This document shows, one piece after another, positions 36,749 through 46,403 of a stretch of 64,000 nucleotides of DNA. The notes below the pieces were generated by a model that was not told the DNA's origin, did not search any database, and saw only the letters and a list, made by a program, of their open reading frames with translations. The position numbers and the translations under genes are program-made. Numbering within the stretch: position 1 is the first letter of the stretch; each line of letters begins with the position of its first letter. The stretch is from positions 1-64,000 of the forward strand of contig NZ_CP051204.2 in NCBI RefSeq assembly GCF_012516375.2, written 5' to 3'. This stretch comes from Chitinophaga oryzae (GTDB taxonomy: Bacteria > Bacteroidota > Bacteroidia > Chitinophagales > Chitinophagaceae).

Positions 36749-37123
36749 TTAATACGCCACGCCGGCGAAATCCCGTGCGGATGCTACCAGCTTCCGTCCG
36801 GAGTTGTATTCAAACAACATAGCGTTGGAGGTGTTAGCTCCTACTGCTACTACCACTTGTACAGTGTCTGCTTTCTGCTCCGGTACCTGTACCAGCAGAT
36901 AGTTGGCTTCTGCACGCAATATATGCGCTGCCACATCGCCAAAGATCACTTTATTCGCAGTTTTCTCTTTGCTAAAACCATGACCTCTGATGATCAGAAA
37001 ATTACCGGCGTTACCGGTCACTGTAGCTGTTTCTTTTTCTCTTTTTTCCTGGTTTGGGGAACAAGCCGTCATTGCCGCTACCAGCAGCATAAGGGCCACC
37101 ACAAACGTGTTGTAATGTTTCAT
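36749..37123 (-). CDS. IPT/TIG-domain lipoprotein
   Basis: This is a small exported lipoprotein of 124 residues, started at MKHYNTFVVALMLLVAAMTAC (37123), where a lipobox gives Cys21. An upstream extension of the open frame shows no signal sequence. The mature domain (about 40-110: NFLIIRGHGFSKEKTANKVI and VQVPEQKADTVQVVV) is an immunoglobulin-like IPT/TIG repeat, often found in surface glycan-binding or adhesion proteins. The function is unknown. It is alone on the minus strand, between a shared terminator and the SdhB gene. Confidence 0.8.
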   Translation of the reverse strand: MKHYNTFVVALMLLVAAMTACSPNQEKREKETATVTGNAGNFLIIRGHGFSKEKTANKVIFGDVAAHILRAEANYLLVQVPEQKADTVQVVVAVGANTSNAMLFEYNSGRKLVASARDFAGVAY

Positions 37124-37341
37124 CTTATTTAATACTTCATTTTGGGGTAGGGTAACAAACCCTGTTACAAATAAAATCCGGGGTAACACTATTGCATGTA
37201 GCAACTCTTATTCGCAACAGTATATCTTCGGTATAAAAGCGGATGCAAATCTACATCTTTTTCTGCAAATAACATTCGTTTTAACCAACAAATTTTTTCA
37301 AATTACGTATAACTACGTAAACGCCGCAATGTAGCACTGCG

Positions 37342-38088
37342 CTATTTTTTCAGCAGTTGCGCCTTGTTGTATTCCCAGTTCATCCGCGCGATATGCAGCA
37401 CTGAAATCTGTTGCGGACATTCTGCTTCACAAGCCTCGGTATTGCTGCAATGACCGAACCCTTCGGCATCCATCTGGTCCACCATATGACGTACCCGTTC
37501 CTGCGCCTCCACCGCGCCCTGCGGCAACAGTGCCAGATGGGTGATCTTCGCGCTGGTAAACAATGCCGCACTGGAGTTTTTACACACCGCCACACAGGCG
37601 CCGCAGCCGATACAGGCTGCTGCGTCAAACGCCGCTTCCGCCACAGGATGCCCCACCGGAATACTGTTGGCCTCCGGCGCCTGCCCCGTATTCACAGATA
37701 CATAACCGCCGGCCTGTATCACCCTGTCAAACGCGCTGCGGTCTATTTTAAGATCGCATTTCACAGGGAAAGCCGTCGCACGGAAAGGTTCTATATAAAT
37801 CGTGTCCCCGTCCCGGAAACTGCGCATATGCAGCTGACAGGTAGTGGTGTTTTTTAAAGGCCCGTGCGCACGCCCGTTGATCATCACGCCGCACTGCCCG
37901 CAGATGCCCTCACGGCAATCGTGGTCAAACTCCACAACCCGCTGCCCCTGCGCCAGCAGCTGTTCATTCAGCATGTCCAGCATCTCCAGAAAAGACATAT
38001 CGGGATTCACATCCGCCAATGCATAGTCCTCCATCTTGCCGGTATCGTGGCTGTTTTCCTGCCTCCATATTTTTAATCGTATATGCAT
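37342..38088 (-). CDS. sdhB: Succinate dehydrogenase/fumarate reductase iron-sulfur subunit
   Basis: This is the electron-transfer subunit of the type B succinate:quinone oxidoreductase. It has 248 residues. The 2Fe-2S ligands are Cys58, 63, 66 and 84 ([10 protein letters not shown]); the two further clusters use [12 protein letters not shown] (Cys159, 162, 165 and 169) and Cys214, 220 and 224 ([12 protein letters not shown]). It is the last gene of the porin, DASS carrier, sdhC, sdhA, sdhB operon, 5 bases after sdhA. It acts at the inner membrane. Direction (succinate oxidation or fumarate reduction) cannot be read from sequence. Confidence 0.95.
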   Translation of the reverse strand: MHIRLKIWRQENSHDTGKMEDYALADVNPDMSFLEMLDMLNEQLLAQGQRVVEFDHDCREGICGQCGVMINGRAHGPLKNTTTCQLHMRSFRDGDTIYIEPFRATAFPVKCDLKIDRSAFDRVIQAGGYVSVNTGQAPEANSIPVGHPVAEAAFDAAACIGCGACVAVCKNSSAALFTSAKITHLALLPQGAVEAQERVRHMVDQMDAEGFGHCSNTEACEAECPQQISVLHIARMNWEYNKAQLLKK

Positions 38089-38093
38089 ACACG

Positions 38094-40003
38094 TTATTTA
38101 TAACTTCTTACGGTAGGTGTAACAAATTCAAATATCAGCGGTTCCTTGTTCCAAACCGGCGGCTGGTTTTCACCCGCCCATCCCCAGGCGGATATAAAAG
38201 CGAAATCAGCATCATTACGCATCGCCTCTCCTTCCGGCGTCTGGTACTCCAGCCTGAAATGCGCCCCACAGGATTCTTCCCGCGTGAGTGCATCGTAACA
38301 CATCAGCTCTCCCAGCTCCAAATAGTCAGCCACCCTGCCGGCTTTTTCCAGCTCGCTGTTGATAGCATACCCACCCGGAATAAACAGGTCGGCATAAAAC
38401 TGCTCCCGCAGTCCCCGGATGTCCCGGATAGCCGCCTCCAGCCCCTCTGCGGAACGCGACAGCCCGCATTTATCGTACAGGACCTTCCCCAGTGTTTTAT
38501 GGAAATAATCCGCCGATAATTTACCGCCGATGCTTTTCAGTAAATGCAATTGCTCCTCTACCTGTTTAGCGGCAGCATCAAAAGCAGGATGATGCACATC
38601 TGTCGCCGGTACTTTAATTTCATCTGCCAGGTAATTGGCCAATGTGTACGGCGCAATGAAATAGCCGTCTACACAGGCTTGCAACAGTGAATTGGCGCCC
38701 AGCCTGTTGGCGCCATGGTCCGCAAAATTTGCTTCTCCCAACGCAAACAACCCCGGGATAGTGGTCATCAGTTCATAGTCCACCCACAGGCCGCCCATCG
38801 AGAAATGCGCTGCCGGTGAAATCTTCATCGGTTCTTTATACGCATTCACACCGGTGATCTTTTCGTACATGCGGAACAAATTGCCATATTTCTCCCTGAT
38901 CTTATCTATCCCCTGGTCTTTAATCGCTTTGGAGAAATCAAGATATACGGCGTTTTTCAGGGGCCTACGCCATATCCCGCATCAATGCGTTCTTTGGCTG
39001 CCCGGGAAGCGATGTCCCGCGGCGATAAATTACCAAACGCCGGATAGCGGCGCTCCAGGTAATAGTCCCGCTCTTCCTCCGGCACCTGGTTGGGCAGCCT
39101 GTTTTCATCCTGCTTTTTAGGCACCCATATACGGCCGTCGTTACGCAGGGATTCAGACATCAGCGTCAGCTTGGACTGGTACTCCCCGGACTGCGGCAGA
39201 CTGGTAGGATGGATCTGCGTCCAGCTGGGGTTGGCAATCAATGCGCCTTTCTTGTGCGCCCGCCAGATAGCGGAACCATTACAGCCCATCGCCAGGGTGG
39301 ACAGGTAATAGATCTTCCCGAACCCGCCGGTGGCCAGTATTACCGCATGTGCGCCATGCCGTTCTATCTCACCGCTGTCCAGATTACGGACGATAACGCC
39401 TTTTGCCTTGCCATCGATCGTTACCAGGTCGAGCATTTCATGCCGGGCATACATCTTCACCGTGCCCTGGTGTACCTGCCGCATCAGCGCCTGATATGCG
39501 CCCAGCAGCAACTGCTGACCGGTTTGGCCGCGGGCATAAAAAGTTCTCGATACCTGCACACCACCGAAAGAGCGGTTGTTGAGATAGCCGCCGTATTCCC
39601 TGCCAAAAGGCACGCCCTGCGCCACCGCCTGATCTATCAGGCTGGCGCTGCATTCCGCCAGGCGATACACATTGGCCTCCCGCGCCCGGAAATCACCGCC
39701 TTTGATGGTATCATAAAACATGCGGAAGATATTGTCGCCGTCGTTCTTATAGTTTTTACAGGCGTTTACACCGCCCTGCGCCGCCACTGAATGCGCCCGC
39801 CGCGGCGTATCCTGAAAACAAAAGCTTTTTACCCGGTAACCCATCTCCCCCAGCGAAGCCGCAATAGCGCTGCCAGCCAGTCCCGTGCCCACCACTATCA
39901 CTTCCAGCTTCTTACGGTTAGCAGGATTTACCAGCTTAGCATGTTCCTTGTAATGACGCCACTTATCTTCCAGTGGCCCGTCCGGTATTTTTGCGTCCAG
40001 CAT
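38094..40003 (-). CDS. sdhA: Succinate dehydrogenase/fumarate reductase flavoprotein subunit, one frameshift
   Basis: This is the catalytic FAD subunit. The FAD-binding motif GTGLAG is at 39-44, the covalent FAD His71 is in AHSVAAQGG, and a C-terminal [13 protein letters not shown] region binds flavin and substrate. The frame breaks at four G (plus strand) at 38960-38963; adding one base gives [13 protein letters not shown] and joins the two halves to 636 residues, the normal size for Bacteroidota SdhA. Since both halves are fully conserved and the flanking subunits intact, a base-call error is more likely than a dead gene. It lies between sdhC (6 bases upstream) and sdhB (5 bases downstream). 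Confidence 0.92.
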
Positions 40004-40009
40004 AACCCA

Positions 40010-40678
40010 TTATTTTAAGAAGTGAACATAAACCGGTATCCACGCGAAAGCCGCGCAGATGCCCACACTGTATATCCAACCGATCAGCCTTACCCATTGC
40101 ACATACCGCGGGTGATATACCCCCAGCGTTCTGGCAGCGCTGAAGAAACCATGCAGCAAATGATAACACAACGCCACCATACACAACACGTACACCAGCA
40201 CATACCATGTTTCGCTGTATACCGCCACCACGAGTCGGTACAGGTCTTTGTTGCCCCGCTCGTCCAGCGGCAACGATCCGAACTTGTACACATACCAGAA
40301 ATCTCGGAAGTGAATCACCAGGAACACAAAAATGATGGTGCCCAGCACGCCCATATTACGGGTATACCATTTACTCACTTCACCCCGCCTGTCATAGTGA
40401 TATTTAGCATTTCGAGAGCGTTTATTCGTCAACGTTATAACAATGGCGTATACCACATGCGCGATAATACTTGCATACAATATCCACGAAATAATTTTGA
40501 TGAGGATATTCCCGGACAACAGGTGCGAATAGGCATTGAATTGCAGATGCGCCCTTTCATCGGGCAGTAACAGCTGCAGGTTGCCCAGCAGGTGAATAAC
40601 GAGAAAGAAACACAGGAACAACCCTGTGAACGCCATCCAGTTTTTCCTGGTTAATGTTTTTTGTCGCCACTGACCCAT
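40010..40678 (-). CDS. sdhC: Succinate dehydrogenase/fumarate reductase cytochrome b subunit
   Basis: This is the membrane anchor with two b hemes, class B type. From MGQWRQKTL (40678) it has 222 residues and five predicted membrane helices; the longer open frame to 40786 runs into the DASS gene and is not needed. Heme-ligand histidines are visible in LVIHLLGN, YSHLLSG, IIAHVVYA, LVIHFRDF and CYHLLHGF. It is followed closely by sdhA and sdhB. The two-heme class B layout matches other Bacteroidota and suits menaquinone use. Confidence 0.93.
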   Translation of the reverse strand: MGQWRQKTLTRKNWMAFTGLFLCFFLVIHLLGNLQLLLPDERAHLQFNAYSHLLSGNILIKIISWILYASIIAHVVYAIVITLTNKRSRNAKYHYDRRGEVSKWYTRNMGVLGTIIFVFLVIHFRDFWYVYKFGSLPLDERGNKDLYRLVVAVYSETWYVLVYVLCMVALCYHLLHGFFSAARTLGVYHPRYVQWVRLIGWIYSVGICAAFAWIPVYVHFLK

Positions 40679-40695
40679 AGTTTGATATTTAGATA

Positions 40696-42126
40696 TTACC
40701 AGATGCCCAATACTTTCCACCAGCCTGCGCCAATACCCATCCAGAGAAGGATATACACGATACTCAACAAGAACCCGCACTTCCACCAGTCTTTCAGTTC
40801 CACATAGGTACTCCCGAAGAATACCGGCGCGGGGCCATGCCCGTAATGTGTCAGCGTGCCGAAAATACCGCCGCAGAAGCCCAGTACCAGGGCCAGCAGC
40901 GTACCCGGTATGCCCACTGAAATGCCCACCGCCAGAAAGGCCGAATACATGGCTGCCACATGCGCCGTAGCGCTTGCAAATATGTAATGACTATAGAAGT
41001 AGACCAGAACGATGATAGGGAAAGCCACCATCCACTGCATACCGCCTACCTGCTTTTTAATAAGGTCGCTGAACCAGGGAATGAAGCCCAGCGAGTTCAG
41101 GAAGCTGGCCATCATCACCAGCGCGGAAAACCATACGATCGTGTCCCAGGCGCCTTTTTCGGACTTAACATCTTCCCAGTCCAGCACCTGCGACAGCAAC
41201 AGGAACACCAGTCCGATAAGCGCGGTAGTGGTGGCATCTATCCCAAACAGATCGCCGGTGATCCACAGCACCAGCAGTATCACAAAAGCCAGCAGCATCA
41301 GCCACTCGTTTTTGTGCACCGGTCCCATCTCCTTTAGTTTTTCTGCCGCCATAGCGGGTGCATCGCCGGTAGATTTCAGCTCCGGCGGATATACCTTGTA
41401 CAGCACAAAGGGCACCACCACGATAGACAGCGCTGCCGGCACCAGCGCAGCAGCGAACCACGACATCCAAGTGATATCGATGCCCATATTTTTGGCGAAC
41501 TTCTGGCACATGGGGTTACTCGCGGTACCGGTTAGGAAAAGCGATGAAGTGATGAGGTTCATGTTGTAACTGCTCAGCGTCAGGAAACCGCCCAGTTTGC
41601 GATGGGTGGCAGGATCTTCCGGCAGGGAGCCAAAGTTCATCGCCATGGATTTCATGATGGGATAAATAATACCTCCGCCCCTGGCAGTGTTGCTGGGCAC
41701 CGCCGGCGCCAGCACCAGGTCGGCCAGTCCGAGTCCATAAGCCAGTCCCAGCGAACTTTTGCCGAAGATCCGGATAAAAATATAGGCGATCCGTTTACCC
41801 AGCCCGGTTTTAATAAACCCTCGGGCGATGAAGAAAGAAATACCAATCAGCCAAATTACCTTGTCCCCGAAACTACTGAGCGCCAGGGTAATGGACTTTC
41901 CGGGGTTTCCGGGGGCCAGCACCCCGCTCAGTGCCACCAGCGTGATAGCCAGCATAGACATGGTCCCCATGGAAGCCGCTTTCAGAATAATACCGAGAAT
42001 AGTGGACAGGAAGATAGCCAGCAGGTGCCAGGCTTCCGGCGTTACGCCCGCCGGCGGCGGAATCAGCCAGATAACAGCTCCGAAAATAACCGTGACCAAC
42101 AGTTGTAAATACTTGATTTCTTTCAT
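40696..42126 (-). CDS. DASS (SLC13)-family dicarboxylate transporter
   Basis: This 476-residue inner-membrane carrier with about 11-12 helices belongs to the divalent anion:sodium symporter family, near the plant/bacterial DiT/CitT-like branch. The first substrate-site motif is SNT in VPSNTARGG; the second, usually SNT too, reads GTLTHYGHGP here. It probably imports (or exchanges) C4-dicarboxylates such as succinate, fumarate or malate. Its place between a porin gene and sdhCAB makes a substrate link with the oxidoreductase likely. It has 17 bases to sdhC and 13 bases from the porin stop. Confidence 0.9.
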   Translation of the reverse strand: MKEIKYLQLLVTVIFGAVIWLIPPPAGVTPEAWHLLAIFLSTILGIILKAASMGTMSMLAITLVALSGVLAPGNPGKSITLALSSFGDKVIWLIGISFFIARGFIKTGLGKRIAYIFIRIFGKSSLGLAYGLGLADLVLAPAVPSNTARGGGIIYPIMKSMAMNFGSLPEDPATHRKLGGFLTLSSYNMNLITSSLFLTGTASNPMCQKFAKNMGIDITWMSWFAAALVPAALSIVVVPFVLYKVYPPELKSTGDAPAMAAEKLKEMGPVHKNEWLMLLAFVILLVLWITGDLFGIDATTTALIGLVFLLLSQVLDWEDVKSEKGAWDTIVWFSALVMMASFLNSLGFIPWFSDLIKKQVGGMQWMVAFPIIVLVYFYSHYIFASATAHVAAMYSAFLAVGISVGIPGTLLALVLGFCGGIFGTLTHYGHGPAPVFFGSTYVELKDWWKCGFLLSIVYILLWMGIGAGWWKVLGIW

Positions 42127-42139
42127 GATAAAGGCCTTT

Positions 42140-43315
42140 TTATATTCTGCATTGTACCTGTACGATCATTAGGTTACTGTTGTGTGTTTTTGTTCCGGGA
42201 ATATTCCGGTCGTAATTGTCGATCTGCATCCCCAGCTGTATACGCCCGCCATAGTCTTTCAGGAAAGCCAGGCTGATCATGGGGATGTAGGTCCGGCGGG
42301 CGTTGCCGCTATGCCGGAAATCTTCGTTAAAATACTCATAGCGCATGGACACTTCGATGGAGGTGAGCTTGCGGTAATTGATCTTGTACCGGAAATTGGG
42401 CAACAGGTAAACACCATGCATCAGGTATCCGCTTAACGGGCCTTTCCGGAGGCTGTCGGCCAATCCGTAAAACAGGCGGTGGTTCGTTCCCTGCTTAAAC
42501 TCCGACTGCAGCTGCAGGTCAAATTTCTCCGCCAGCGGGATCACGCCGCTGAAGTCTACCCCCAATGCATATACGCTGCATTGTTTCACGGCGCCGGTGC
42601 CGCCGTTGAGGCCGAGCGACAACTTGTTCATGTCGCCGAACTCCAGCCGGGCGGAAGCCAGTTTGCCGTTATCATCGTCGGCCACCTGGTTACGGTTGTT
42701 TCCGTTGACCACTGACACGGCGTATTTAATGGGCAGCGCCGTATTTTTCCGGAAGGTGCCGAACATGGACACGCCTACCTGGAAACTTTGCCAGCCATTA
42801 TTTCCGAAAGCATAGTATTGATTGGAGAAATCCATAGACTGGATGATGTCTACCGGGTAAAGGTCTTCCAGGCCAAAAGAGGGCCGGAACTGGCCCACTG
42901 TAAAGTTGACGGCGTCATTCCACCGGTAGGAAATAAATGCGTTTTCCAGCACTTTTCCTTTAGGGTCGCTGGCGAAATCGGCGAGGTTCACCAGTACGCC
43001 GGCCTGGAACCGGTCGCTCACCTGCGCCTTCACCTGAAGACGCGCCCGTTTGAGGCTGAAGCTGTTACGCACCACTTCTTTTCCGGGATCCGCCTGATGC
43101 GTGCCATTTACATCCACATCGGGTTTCAGCGAAACGGTATAGCGTGCCTGGAACACGCCGCCCAGCGTTATTTTCTTCAGGAACCCCGGTTTAATGGCGG
43201 TAGTGTCTTTGGTGATGGTCGTATCGCTCACTGGCCTGTCCCCTGCATAGGCCGCGGGGACAGCCGAACAAAAGCAGAGAAAAAAGGCGGCCAGTCGGGT
43301 GTTTCGTTTATACAT
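42140..43315 (-). CDS. Outer-membrane porin (phosphate-selective porin O/P-like)
   Basis: This is a 391-residue exported barrel with signal peptide MYKRNTRLAAFFLCFCSAVPAAYA. It contains the strand-rich FSLKRARLQVKAQVSDRFQAGV and FTVGQFRPSFGLEDLYPV phrases usual for OprO/OprP-like porins, ending in the short aromatic tail LMIVQVQCRI. As the first gene of the operon with a DASS carrier and sdhCAB, its likely cargo is dicarboxylates rather than phosphate; that is inference from position. No regulator sits beside it. Confidence 0.85.
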   Translation of the reverse strand: MYKRNTRLAAFFLCFCSAVPAAYAGDRPVSDTTITKDTTAIKPGFLKKITLGGVFQARYTVSLKPDVDVNGTHQADPGKEVVRNSFSLKRARLQVKAQVSDRFQAGVLVNLADFASDPKGKVLENAFISYRWNDAVNFTVGQFRPSFGLEDLYPVDIIQSMDFSNQYYAFGNNGWQSFQVGVSMFGTFRKNTALPIKYAVSVVNGNNRNQVADDDNGKLASARLEFGDMNKLSLGLNGGTGAVKQCSVYALGVDFSGVIPLAEKFDLQLQSEFKQGTNHRLFYGLADSLRKGPLSGYLMHGVYLLPNFRYKINYRKLTSIEVSMRYEYFNEDFRHSGNARRTYIPMISLAFLKDYGGRIQLGMQIDNYDRNIPGTKTHNSNLMIVQVQCRI

Positions 43316-43397
43316 GCACGGTTGTTGAGTTTTCGGATCAGGCGGTTATTACTGGGGATAACACCGTGCAGAAGGGAAATGTTTGGCGCCCGGGCAT

Positions 43398-43432
43398 AAA
43401 AAAATCCCGTTCCGGTGCTACCGGAACGGGAT
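43398..43432 (-). terminator. Intrinsic terminator of the DPP7-like peptidase gene
   Basis: On the minus strand ATCCCGTTCCGG, loop TAGCA and CCGGAACGGGAT make a perfect 12-bp stem, followed by six or seven T. It starts about 20 bases after the stop. Confidence 0.95.
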
Positions 43433-43453
43433 GAATATTTAAGCAGGTAATAA

Positions 43454-45616
43454 TTATTTCACCAGCTTCAGTTCATTGATGATGTTTTTAGCACCACCCA
43501 GTTTTTCGATGCACCACAGCACATAACGTACATCTACGCAAATAGTGCGGTTGTAATCGGCGTCGAACTGGATTTTATGGCTCAGCGCTTCGTAGTTGCC
43601 GTCGAAAGCGAGACCGATCAGTTCTCCGTTAGCATTGATCACAGGGGAACCGGAGTTACCGCCGGTGATATCGTTGGTGGTGATAAAGCCCACTACCACG
43701 TCGTTGCGTTTGGCGTCTTTATACTGACCGAAATCTTTTTTGTTGTACAGGTCTGTGTAGTTAGCCGGCAGGTCAAATTCATAATCGCCCGGAACGTATT
43801 TTTCGATCACCCCTTTCATGGTGGTCACGTAGTCGTAGTGCACGGCATCGCGCGGGGCGTAAGCTTTCACCTGGCCGTAAGAGAGGCGCATGGTGAAGTT
43901 CGCGTCCGGGTATCTGTTACCGTTAGGCTGCATCTGCATCACGCCTTTCAGGTACTGACGGCCGAGGTCATTGTTTTTCATCACAAACTGGCCGTGGATC
44001 GGCTGGTATTTACCGCTATAGTTTTTGATGAAAGTGCTGACGTAGTTAAATATCGGATCGTTCTGCAGGGTTACTGCGTCGGGGTTGGCGATAAACGCTT
44101 TCCATTTGGCATCGTCGAAGATGATGGTGTTGTTCATCAGGGAAGCGGCCCAGAGTTTCCAGGTATTATCTTCTTCGAGGCTGCCGAATTTGCTTTTCAG
44201 CGTTTCGAAGTAACCGGTAGGCTGCTGGTCTTTCGGCACGTCGTTGTAGAACATGCGGGCAGTGGCTGCTAGTATTTTCTGGTCGCTGGGTTTGTTTTCC
44301 TCTGCGAGGAAGCCGGCGCGTGCTTTATCAGCAGCGGCAGCCGCCTGTTGTGCGGCGTCTTTAGGGGCGCCCGGCGTTACGAGCGCTTTTTCGAGTGCCA
44401 TCAGGGAAGCGGCATAAGCAGCTACCGGGGAACCAAGTAAGCCTTCTGTGAGGTATACACGGTGTTTGGCGTAGGGAGACCATGCTTTATAGGCCGCTGC
44501 GTAGTCGTTCATGATATTGGCAAATTCAGGTTTGTCCTGGGCCCATTTCGCGAAGGCAGCTTCATTTTTTTCCTTGTCTTCCAGTACGTGGTGTTGTTTC
44601 AGCTGTTTGCTTTCGCCGTCAAAGAACTTCCAGTAGTTGGCGATACCGGCGTAGGAAGAGGCCAGCTGCAGTTTCACCGCCGGGTCCTTCACCATCTGCT
44701 CCATCATGGCTTTGAGCCTGACGTCGCGCAGGTTTACGAGGGACGGGTTTTCTACTTCTGTTTTCAGCTTGATGCCGTAGGAAGTTTCGTAACGGTTGGT
44801 GCCGCCGGGGTAACCGAGGATCATCGCGTAGTCGTTTTCTTTTACGCCTTTGATGGATACCGGCAGGAAGTGTTTAGGCTTCAGGGGCACGTTGTCTTTT
44901 GAATAAGCGGCTGGTTTACCGTCTTTGGAGGCATACACGCGGAAAATGGAGAAGTCGCCGGTATGGCGGGGCCATTCCCAGTTATCGGTATCGCCGCCGA
45001 ATTTACCTACGCTTTCCGGGGGAGTGCCCACCAGGCGTACGTCTTTAAAGCGCTCGTATACGAACATCAGGTATTGGTTGCCTTTGAACATCGGCACTAC
45101 TTTCGCTTCATATTCCGTACCGGCAGTGGCTTTGGTGATGATACCCGCATAGGCTTCCTGTTCTTTTTTCATTCTGTCGGCGCCGCTGAGACCTTGCAGC
45201 TGGGATTCCACATCTTTGGTAACGTCTTCCACTTTCACCAGGAACTGGACAGACAACATGGGGGAAGCAATTTCCTCCTGTTTATTTTTCGCGTAGAAAC
45301 CGTTTTTGAGGTAGTTATGTTCTACTGAGCTGGCCGCCGCGATAGCGCCGTAGCCACAGTGATGGTTGGTGAAGATAAGGCCTTCATTGCTTACTATTTC
45401 GCCGGTGCAGCCGCCGCCGAAGATCACGATCGCATCTTTCAGGGATGCCTTGTTGATGCTGTACAGCTGTTCCTTGGTCAGCTTAAGACCTTTTTTGACC
45501 ATGTCATTGTAGGTCTGCTGGCCCAGTAAATACGGGAGCCACATGCCCTCGTCTGCTTTTGCCCATTTAATACTTACGCTAAGCAGCAGGAGCAAAACCA
45601 GTAGTTTTTTTCTCAT
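43454..45616 (-). CDS. S46-family dipeptidyl-peptidase, DPP7-like
   Basis: This 720-residue periplasmic serine exopeptidase releases dipeptides for uptake. A signal peptide (1-21) leads to the trypsin-fold catalytic domain: His in TNHHCGY (about 84-90), Asp in the GDTDNWEWPRH region, and Ser in TGGNSGSPV near the C-terminus. The residue 18 after the catalytic Ser is Gly (FDGN), which in S46 peptidases marks DPP7 (hydrophobic P1), whereas DPP11 has Arg there; this rests on my recollection of the P. gingivalis enzymes. It ends with a strong terminator and is monocistronic. Confidence 0.92.
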   Translation of the reverse strand: MRKKLLVLLLLLSVSIKWAKADEGMWLPYLLGQQTYNDMVKKGLKLTKEQLYSINKASLKDAIVIFGGGCTGEIVSNEGLIFTNHHCGYGAIAAASSVEHNYLKNGFYAKNKQEEIASPMLSVQFLVKVEDVTKDVESQLQGLSGADRMKKEQEAYAGIITKATAGTEYEAKVVPMFKGNQYLMFVYERFKDVRLVGTPPESVGKFGGDTDNWEWPRHTGDFSIFRVYASKDGKPAAYSKDNVPLKPKHFLPVSIKGVKENDYAMILGYPGGTNRYETSYGIKLKTEVENPSLVNLRDVRLKAMMEQMVKDPAVKLQLASSYAGIANYWKFFDGESKQLKQHHVLEDKEKNEAAFAKWAQDKPEFANIMNDYAAAYKAWSPYAKHRVYLTEGLLGSPVAAYAASLMALEKALVTPGAPKDAAQQAAAAADKARAGFLAEENKPSDQKILAATARMFYNDVPKDQQPTGYFETLKSKFGSLEEDNTWKLWAASLMNNTIIFDDAKWKAFIANPDAVTLQNDPIFNYVSTFIKNYSGKYQPIHGQFVMKNNDLGRQYLKGVMQMQPNGNRYPDANFTMRLSYGQVKAYAPRDAVHYDYVTTMKGVIEKYVPGDYEFDLPANYTDLYNKKDFGQYKDAKRNDVVVGFITTNDITGGNSGSPVINANGELIGLAFDGNYEALSHKIQFDADYNRTICVDVRYVLWCIEKLGGAKNIINELKLVK

Positions 45617-45885
45617 ATCAGTTTGGTTTTGTTATAAAAGGACCTCAAACCTAGCTATTTTTTTGTTAACGGACGCATGGATGGGGCATAATGAGTAGGA
45701 TCTTCCCCGGTAATTTGTCTTTTTAAATTATATTATTATTTTATACATGTTTTTTCTTCTGTAAATAATATATCCCGGGCAGTGAACAAAAAAACTGGAA
45801 TATGTTTTGATAAAAGGGAGCAGCGCAACAAGGCGTGCCAAAAATTTAAAAACCTATATTTTTTAATTGTTTAAATCTGTTGATC
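45617..45885. other. Gene-free divergent spacer
   Basis: A very A/T-rich 269-base spacer lies between the minus-strand DPP7-like gene and the plus-strand coiled-coil lipoprotein. It must hold both promoters, but I find no convincing TTG/TAnnTTTG pair and no RNA gene. Confidence 0.4.
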
Positions 45886-46329
45886 ATGAAAAAATTAATG
45901 TTAATAATGGGTGTAGCAGCGTTTTTGGCGTGCAATGAGAACAAACAGCAGGAAGAGAAGCGGGAAGAGATGAAGGAAGACGCGGCTAAACTGAAGGAGG
46001 ATGTGAAAGACGCCGCCAATAGTACGGGGGATTATCTCAACGAGCAGAAAAAGCAGGCGGAAGATGCGATCCGGGAGCGGATTAAGCAGATAGACCAGAC
46101 CAGCGAGGAGTTAAAAAAAGAAGGTACGGAGAAAAGCAGGGAAGCGCGGAAAAAGCTGGAGGAGCTAAAAGTGGAGATGAACAAAAAAATGAAAGACGTG
46201 CAAAACAGCAGCGCCGATGCATGGGACAGCACCCGTAAGGCTGCTGATGAGCTGATGAAAAAATCTGATAAAGAGTGGACGGATTTCAAACAGGATTTCA
46301 AAGACCTGTTCAAACGCGATTCCCAGTAA
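45886..46329 (+). CDS. Small coiled-coil lipoprotein
   Basis: This is a 147-residue lipoprotein from MKKLMLIMGVAAFLAC (Cys16); the two codons before it are also open. After the Cys, nearly the whole chain is charged amphipathic helix rich in Lys and Glu (LKEDVKDAANSTGDYLNEQK and similar), with heptad-like spacing as in apolipoprotein or LEA-like proteins. It probably lies in the periplasm attached to a membrane. The function is unknown. It stands before rnhB, but 74 bases and its own character suggest separate control. Confidence 0.8.
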   Translation: MKKLMLIMGVAAFLACNENKQQEEKREEMKEDAAKLKEDVKDAANSTGDYLNEQKKQAEDAIRERIKQIDQTSEELKKEGTEKSREARKKLEELKVEMNKKMKDVQNSSADAWDSTRKAADELMKKSDKEWTDFKQDFKDLFKRDSQ

Positions 46330-46403
46330 GCCGTGTAAAATTCGGGATTCCTTGTTCCTTAACATTAATCTTGTAATTTTACCCGTCTTAAACAGAACCG
46401 GAT

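Noticed and set aside
36749..37204. Longer start for the IPT/TIG lipoprotein at 37204
   Set aside because: The extra 27 residues would place the lipoprotein signal internally; MKHYNTF at 37123 gives a normal signal.
38094..40003. sdhA considered as a pseudogene or programmed frameshift
   Set aside because: One base restores a fully conserved protein, no slippery heptamer with a downstream structure is evident, and neighbours are intact.
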